A DNA stretch of 64,000 bases from Norana najaformis (Eukaryota; Annelida; Clitellata; Crassiclitellata; Hormogastridae). The stretch spans positions 4,363,196 to 4,427,195 of the forward strand of contig OZ029922.1 in assembly GCA_964023275.1 (NCBI GenBank), given 5' to 3'. Positions 59,501-64,000 of the stretch are shown here, piece after piece. The notes beneath the pieces were generated by a model. It ran no database searches, was not told the origin of the DNA, and saw nothing but the letters and a program-made list of their open reading frames with translations. The position numbers and the translations under genes are program-made. Positions within the stretch are counted from its first letter, which is position 1. Every line of letters starts with the position of its first letter.

Positions 59501-62500
59501 CTTTACCATATGTCAACTAAGGAAATAAATAAACTTGTATTTGTGACAGTTGTAGATTTGGAATAATATTATTTATTAAGTAGAACAAATCTGATTAAAA
59601 CAGGTATGATTTGAAACTTTTTTCTTCTGTCAAATATTATGGATTATGTAAACGTACTTAAAATGGATTATGTAAACGTGCTGTTGCAATAAATTGCGTT
59701 ATAGAACATTATGGAAATGTATTGAAGTTAAATTGCATCTCATTCCAATGTGTTTTGTGCTTTGAAGACTGGAATGTTGTATCCGTCAGTGATGTTTGGC
59801 ACGTGCTTCTTCCTCAACTTCTTCATCCTAGGAAAACATTCTTCAGGAGCAGTAAGTTTGACTGGATTCTGTGTCTCAGTTTTTTCTGACTTTTTCATTT
59901 TCTGGTTTTCAGCTAAATTTCTTGTTGCAACCAGTTAAAAAATTATGTCTAATCTGTATTGAGCAATATTAAAATAAGATTTTAACACTGGTTTAAATTC
60001 TTGTATTTTTCCATTTTCTGTCCTATTTGTATTTCTTAGATGGATTTAGATTAATGCTGTTTTATGGCTGTGGAAAGAGCCTAATCAGTGCTAGATCACA
60101 GGGCAGACTAAGTTCTAATGATAATTATATTAGTGCCTATGTATTAATTGGCTATGCAGCTTAGAATAATTCTGTCATTTTTGGCTTGATTAGAGGTTTG
60201 CTTTAATTGTTGTCCAAGTCACAGGTTATTTGGGGTAAATAAGGAGATTTGCTTTTTTTGCAGGCACAATTGATGCTTAGAAGTAAAAAGATTAAATACG
60301 TCGGCTGTATTTTCCTTGTAGGTTCCATTTTCCACAATGATTGCGCTTGTGTTCATGTGGATGGGTATTTCTCTGCCACTTGTCTTCATCGGATATTTCT
60401 TTGGATCTCGTAAACAGGTACATCATTGGATATCTACTAACAATCCAGACTTCTTATGTAAAGTGAGGCTTCCCTGGCCTCAAAAAGTAGAATGTAGGCT
60501 TTCCTGGCCCTGGGGCAGTGGAAGAATCCTAAGGTCCTGGGCACCCAGGCCAGTGCATTGCAGGAATTGCCATTACTTTCCAGCATATACCAGTTCCAAA
60601 TTGTAAAGCTTATTGACAGACAATGTTAAAGTATTCTGACACAGTCGTTACTAGGAGTCTGCTGAGCAGGCTCGAACCCACAGTCGTTGGATTATTATTT
60701 TTTTTATTCGAGAAAGTATCCAGCCGAATTGAATTGCAGTTCAAGCGTGCTACCAATTAGACCATCGTGTTGCACAAACTTACAGGCTGTGTTTATTTTA
60801 GCCATTGTTACCAGATCAGCGATGGGTTTGCCTGTCACCTCAGTGACTATAGCTTTTGTCATAAACGCATTAAATGATTCAGTTTCTTTTTGAGCCACGT
60901 AACCTGTAGTGTATCAATGTATTTATCAGGGTACGTGATGTAGAGCCTTCTAAATAACTCTGTAATGTGTTTACAAGGTTTTCCAGTTCTTCAATTGTTG
61001 CTTTTGGTTTGTTAGAGAAAGTATCCCGCCTAACTGAAACCTGCAAAATATCTTTGCATAATGCAGTTCTTTTGAGTTTAAGAAAAACTTGAGAGTATTG
61101 TTTTGCATTTTTGTGTTTTTTAGAGCTAAAGTTTTCTGTCAAAGATAGACTAGATACTGAATGGTTTGTTTTGCCCGTTTTAGCCGTATGAGCACCCTGT
61201 CAGAACCAATCAGATTCCACGACAAGTTCCAGATCAGATGTGGTACCTCAGCCCCTATGTTGCGTAAGTCTGTGCGCTTGCTGTCTTTATTAACTTATTA
61301 CACACATTATTGTCATTGTTATTACAAGGTGGTCATTTCATGCACATCTGTGATAAGGTAACCTGAAACTTGCGTGGTGATGAGATATAAGTTGATCTTA
61401 ACTGAAAATTCTACAGCTGAAAATCTGATACATTTGCTGTAGTTTTTGGGAAAGTTTACCAATTTGTGAATACTCTAGAGAATTGTTGTAACATGTTTTG
61501 TTTTGTGATGTACAGCAGTAAGTAAGTAAGTAAGACATTTGTTGATACGCCATGTGTCCATCGACTGAGCGAGGAATCGTAGGGCATATGGATCTCAAAG
61601 TAGTTTCCAATGTAGGGTGGAATTTTGTTAATACACAATCTCAGTTTAACGTGATATTTGTAATGGCTTTCGAAGATAGCATTATGAGGAGGTTTCGGCC
61701 CAAAAAGTTGGAACGAAAACATTGTGCAGGACTATGAAAGACAAGCTGAGATGTGAAGAGGACTAAGATTTTAATTGGGTATTGTTTAGAAAGCTATGAT
61801 AGGAGAATTACAGCATGTGCTTGTGAGTCTGTATATCATAATTAATGGAAGTTGTGGTGAAGACAGTACATTTATTAATTATAATTAATTAGAAACTTCT
61901 GTTGTGCTGGTGTCTAATGCACAAGGCATCAACCAGTGGCCCATCATCTCTTTTAGGCTTTGATGCCAGTAGGCTTTGATCTAAATTCGTTTTGTATTTT
62001 AGAACCCTGATGGCAGGAATTTTGCCATTTGGAGCAATGTTTATCGAGCTGTTCTTCATTTTCACCGTAAGCTGTCTCATGCATTAGCAACACTGCTTAA
62101 CACTGGGCATAGGTTGCTTAAGAGTTTTTATATTCCAATTTCAGTGTTAAAACTGCTTGATCTTCATGTCATAGAAGCTTATTTGAGCTAAACTCCGTAT
62201 CTGTTGTGCCACTACATTTGTTTGTATGTGCATGAGAGTGTGTTTGTGTGTGTGTTCTAGCTATTTGCCTGCTGAGATCTGGTAATTAATAGAAATCTAC
62301 AACTAAATATTTAAACATGGCTTCAGAAAATACATCTTATTGCAAAAGAAGATTGTGGGTGGATTGAATACAAGGGGCTGACATAATTTGCCCTCTGTTG
62401 GTATGCATGTTTTTGCTGTTAATTGATACTGCAAATGTTGAATTTATTTTAGTTTTCAGAGTTTTTCGTTTTCTTTAGCTGTCTTATCATGAGAGACCCT

Positions 62501-63628
62501 TAATCAATTATTCATTCTACTATTGGTACATGTTTGCCACTGTTTAGTGATCATCAGTGTATGAATGATGTCAGATGTGATAGATTTGTTTCATAGAACA
62601 GTATCACAGAATAGAAATGTTGTCAAAGACTGAAGTATCTGTGATTGGAAGTTATTGCTGTGCATATATGTATTTGTCTGAGAATGGTTCTGTTGCCTCT
62701 GTTCTGATTTGAAGTTGGTTGTGTTTCTGATGCAGGCCATCTGGGAGAACCAGTTCTATTATCTGTTTGGATTTCTCTTCCTTGTCTTCATTATCCTCAT
62801 CGTATCATGCTCTCAGATTTCTATTGTGATGGTCTACTTCCAGCTTTGTGGAGAGGTTTGTCCAATGCATAACAATTAGTTTTCATCTTGGGCCATGTTT
62901 GAGAGCCAAAGTTGACTAGATGAGATGTCCATTCTGATATGAGATACATTACTGGCATACATACATTTTCATGCGCACAGTTGTATGTTAGACATTAATG
63001 ACAACTATTACAGTTATTCAACAGATGGCAGTAAGAGTAAAGAACCTTTTAATCTGTTCACTAGATGGCACAAGTGATATGTTTAGTCTGTCTGTAGATG
63101 TAAGTTGACAGAGTCAAACCAGGCAGAACTTTATTTTTGGTTATTATTAGAAAAGAACTGAACTTCACTTATGAATAAAAGATTGAATTTATCATTATAC
63201 ATGTATCTGTATCTGTCTGGCTATTTATATGGCATTTTCTTGAGAACCTTACATTGATGAACATAAAGAACCTTATGGTACCATTTTGATTTAAACTCAA
63301 TTGACCTGATCATTTGTATGCACTGTACTACTTTCTGCTATGTGTGGAAATTATTAAAACTCATACATTAGTGTTTTTTTATTCGTCTCATTGTTGCTGA
63401 AATATTTACGTTAGAGCGTAAGTGTTAGTGTGAAAAACATTTCTTTATGGAGTTGGTCTAACCTGCAAAATCTGAGAAATCAGAAATCAGATCTGATTGA
63501 GGCAGAAATAAAGGTGTTTGTATCTGTTCTGATTGTAGGACTATCACTGGTGGTGGCGATCTTTCATTGTCTCGGGAGGATCAGCTTTCTACGTTTTCAT
63601 CTATTCAATCTTCTACTTTGTTACTAAG
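46444..63628 (+). CDS. TM9SF4: Transmembrane 9 superfamily member 4 (nonaspanin), 3' end outside window
   Basis: Nineteen exons, phases all consistent (571 codons): 46444-46554, 48206-48305, 49314-49357, 50362-50474, 51107-51206, 51700-51752, 53904-53957, 55954-56042, 56611-56763, 57203-57273, 57974-58106, 58562-58643, 59293-59368, 59768-59851, 60322-60417, 61184-61263, 62003-62066, 62736-62855, 63539-63628. About 50 C-terminal residues are missing. N-terminal signal peptide ([17 protein letters not shown]), mature start FYVPGVAP, luminal domain with [13 protein letters not shown] and [12 protein letters not shown], then [20 protein letters not shown] before TM1, [24 protein letters not shown], and a conserved multi-pass domain ending [33 protein letters not shown] and MVYFQLC match TM9SF4 better than TM9SF2. 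Family role: Golgi/endosomal membrane protein trafficking and cell adhesion. The luminal part is slightly shorter than in vertebrates. Introns are CpG-poor. Confidence 0.96.
46828..46912 (+). repeat. Degenerate (ACAT)n microsatellite in TM9SF4 intron 1
   Basis: GCATGCATACATACCAGCAT ... CATACATACATATGC and CATACATACATACATGTACA. Preceded by TTTGGGGTGCTATATAAATG, a LINE/SINE-like tail. Confidence 0.8.
51833..52020 (+). repeat. 5' half of the 340-bp interspersed element, TM9SF4 intron 6
   Basis: GTCAGCCATGGGTATGAAGT, TTCTTAGCCACGGCATATTA, TGGTCAGTCCTTTCCCTTGC and TTGACTAGAGGGTATGGGCA match 45229-45400. Confidence 0.75.
53480..53790 (+). pseudogene. L2-like LINE C-terminal fragment, TM9SF4 intron 6
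   Basis: Reads [20 protein letters not shown], then [19 protein letters not shown], and ends with a GTATTGATGATATATAAATT / TACAATTACAACTA tail. Confidence 0.75.
54290..54840 (-). pseudogene. L2-like LINE 3' fragment, TM9SF4 intron 7
   Basis: The DNA parallels 7494-7900 in the same orientation: AGAACTTCTATAGTTCCACT, AATAATGCTCAAGACATCAC, AGAGCTCTCCTTGTCCTTGG, GGACCTGGTCAAGTAG, and a weaker match to the TTGGCCAGAACCATCACATA region. Coding frame destroyed. Confidence 0.75.
54900..55050 (+). repeat. 3' half of the 340-bp interspersed element, diverged copy
   Basis: AATGGCATCCATTCAACTGA, GGTGATGGGTCCCTACTGAA and AAGGTCGAGGCTTTATAGTC follow the order of 45445-45545. Confidence 0.55.
55658..55890 (+). 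repeat. 39-bp tandem repeat, six copies, TM9SF4 intron 7
   Basis: Units ATTGTAAAAGGATGAAGGAG, GACTGGTAATTGTGTAGAT start at 55658, 55697, 55736 and 55775, then two slightly shortened copies. It ends about 60 bp before the exon 8 acceptor at 55953. The 13-codon period leaves open a minus-strand frame with repeated [13 protein letters not shown]. Not a gene. Confidence 0.93.
56530..56567 (+). repeat. (ATT)n run, TM9SF4 intron 8
   Basis: ATTATTATTATTATTATTAT preceded by ACAGCGCTATATAAATTGTC, the common LINE-type tail, so this is probably the end of a retrotransposed fragment. Confidence 0.88.
57370..57560 (+). repeat. 5' half of the 340-bp interspersed element, TM9SF4 intron 10
   Basis: CAGCTATGGGTGTTCACTGT, TTTTCTTAGCTGCAACATGT, TGGCCAGTTTTCTTCCTTGC, TTTACTAGAGGGCCACAGTA and GAACAGAAATCTTGAAATG match the order of 45229-45410. 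Confidence 0.7.
59150..59215 (+). mobile_element. LINE 3' tail, TM9SF4 intron 12
   Basis: AACCGTCGATTGATGCCATT, TGCATTATGATAACAGTGCT, GTAGAAGTCGTTAGATTGGA: the GATTA-tail family with one or two units. Confidence 0.7.
60655..60775 (-). mobile_element. tRNA-derived SINE head with internal insertion, TM9SF4 intron 15
   Basis: The minus strand reads AACACGATGGTCTAATTGGT, AGCACGC (A box), then after about 60 bp GTGGGTTCGAGCCTGCTCAG (B box). The box spacing is larger than in a tRNA, with an A/T-rich run between, so it is a decayed SINE head. Confidence 0.6.
61517..61585 (+). repeat. (TAAG)n-headed repeat, plus copy, TM9SF4 intron 16
   Basis: AGTAAGTAAGTAAGTAAGAC, ATTTGTTGATACGCCATGTG, TCCATCGACTGAGCGAGGAA and TCGTAGGGC. 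Confidence 0.8.
61895..61945 (-). mobile_element. SINE/LINE 3' tail, reverse, TM9SF4 intron 16
   Basis: CTTCTGTTGTGCTGGTGTCT, AATGCACAAGGCATCAACCA, GTGGC is the reverse complement of the tail at 10573-10637. It ends about 60 bp before exon 17. Confidence 0.7.
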
Positions 63629-64000
63629 GTATCTAGTCTTCAATCAACTGCATATCCAGGAGAACTGGTCAGGCTTGGTTTCTACTCAGAAATGAATTTG
63701 AGTTGTATGCTGTATGTTTTTGGAACAATGGAGAACTCCAGCTGGTTATTTTATCTTTGCAGATATCCTGCTATATTTCAACTGGGCTTATTCCAGATTT
63801 TGGTATTTTTTTAATGAGAAAAATCACTGGATTTGACCAATGACCAAAAACAGTGGAGGGCATTCGTTCTCAGGTGCACAGCTCCAGAAGTCCAACAACT
63901 GGACCACCTTGCCTTATGGATTACAATATTCTGTTGCCTTGATGCAGCAGGATTTGAACTCTGGACTTAGGGGTGAAAAGCAACTGGAGCAGCAGCAATC
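63629..64000. other. Start of TM9SF4 intron 19
   Basis: Begins GTATCT. The expected last coding exon (after FVTK) is not recognisable here. No repeat identified. Confidence 0.5.

Noticed and set aside
1..64000. CRISPR arrays, operons, bacterial or viral gene clusters
   Set aside because: None seen. All tandem arrays lack alternating unique spacers, and genes are intron-split animal genes.

Overview
This is animal (metazoan) nuclear DNA. Genes are split by GT-AG introns, and most of the sequence is introns, decayed retrotransposons, SINE-like repeats and simple repeats. Two genes are certain from conserved protein sequence: a Rab3 small GTPase (plus strand, 20951-37046, four coding exons, complete) and a TM9SF4-type nine-transmembrane protein (plus strand, 46444 to beyond 63628, nineteen coding exons in view, last exon or exons outside the window). 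Two more genes on the minus strand were assembled from exons whose splice phases fit: a coiled-coil protein (4934 down to 344, continuing out of the window, possibly CCDC152-like) and a small membrane protein (42675 down to 41040, first exon not found, possibly a DUF1761 relative). The organism looks like an invertebrate. The frequent palindrome TAGGCCTA, the tRNA-headed SINEs and the L2/CR1-like LINEs with GATTA tails would suit an ambulacrarian or another marine invertebrate, but the phylum cannot be fixed from this window.

Layout. 0-5 kb: the coiled-coil gene in CpG-poor DNA. 5.3-20.9 kb: CpG-rich, gene-free DNA with an hAT-like composite insertion (6.1-9.4 kb, perfect 8-bp target duplication), LINE remnants, and a cluster of micro- and minisatellites at 15.4-19.5 kb. 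20.95-37.05 kb: rab3, whose 12-kb second intron is full of repeats. 37-41 kb: a decayed minus-strand LINE and simple repeats. 41-42.7 kb: the small membrane-protein gene, convergent with rab3 and divergent from the TM9SF4 gene. 43-46 kb: LINE remnants and a 340-bp interspersed element. 46.4-64 kb: the TM9SF4 gene, again in CpG-poor DNA.

The genes do not form a pathway. Rab3 acts in regulated exocytosis and TM9SF4 in endosome/Golgi membrane trafficking, but nothing here implies co-regulation. The strongest large-scale signal is compositional. The broadly expressed TM9SF4 gene and the coiled-coil gene lie in CpG-depleted DNA, while rab3 and the repeats lie in CpG-rich DNA. This is the footprint expected of mosaic gene-body methylation. 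Repeat families reappear across the window in recognisable copies, and several LINE and SINE copies share one 3' tail.
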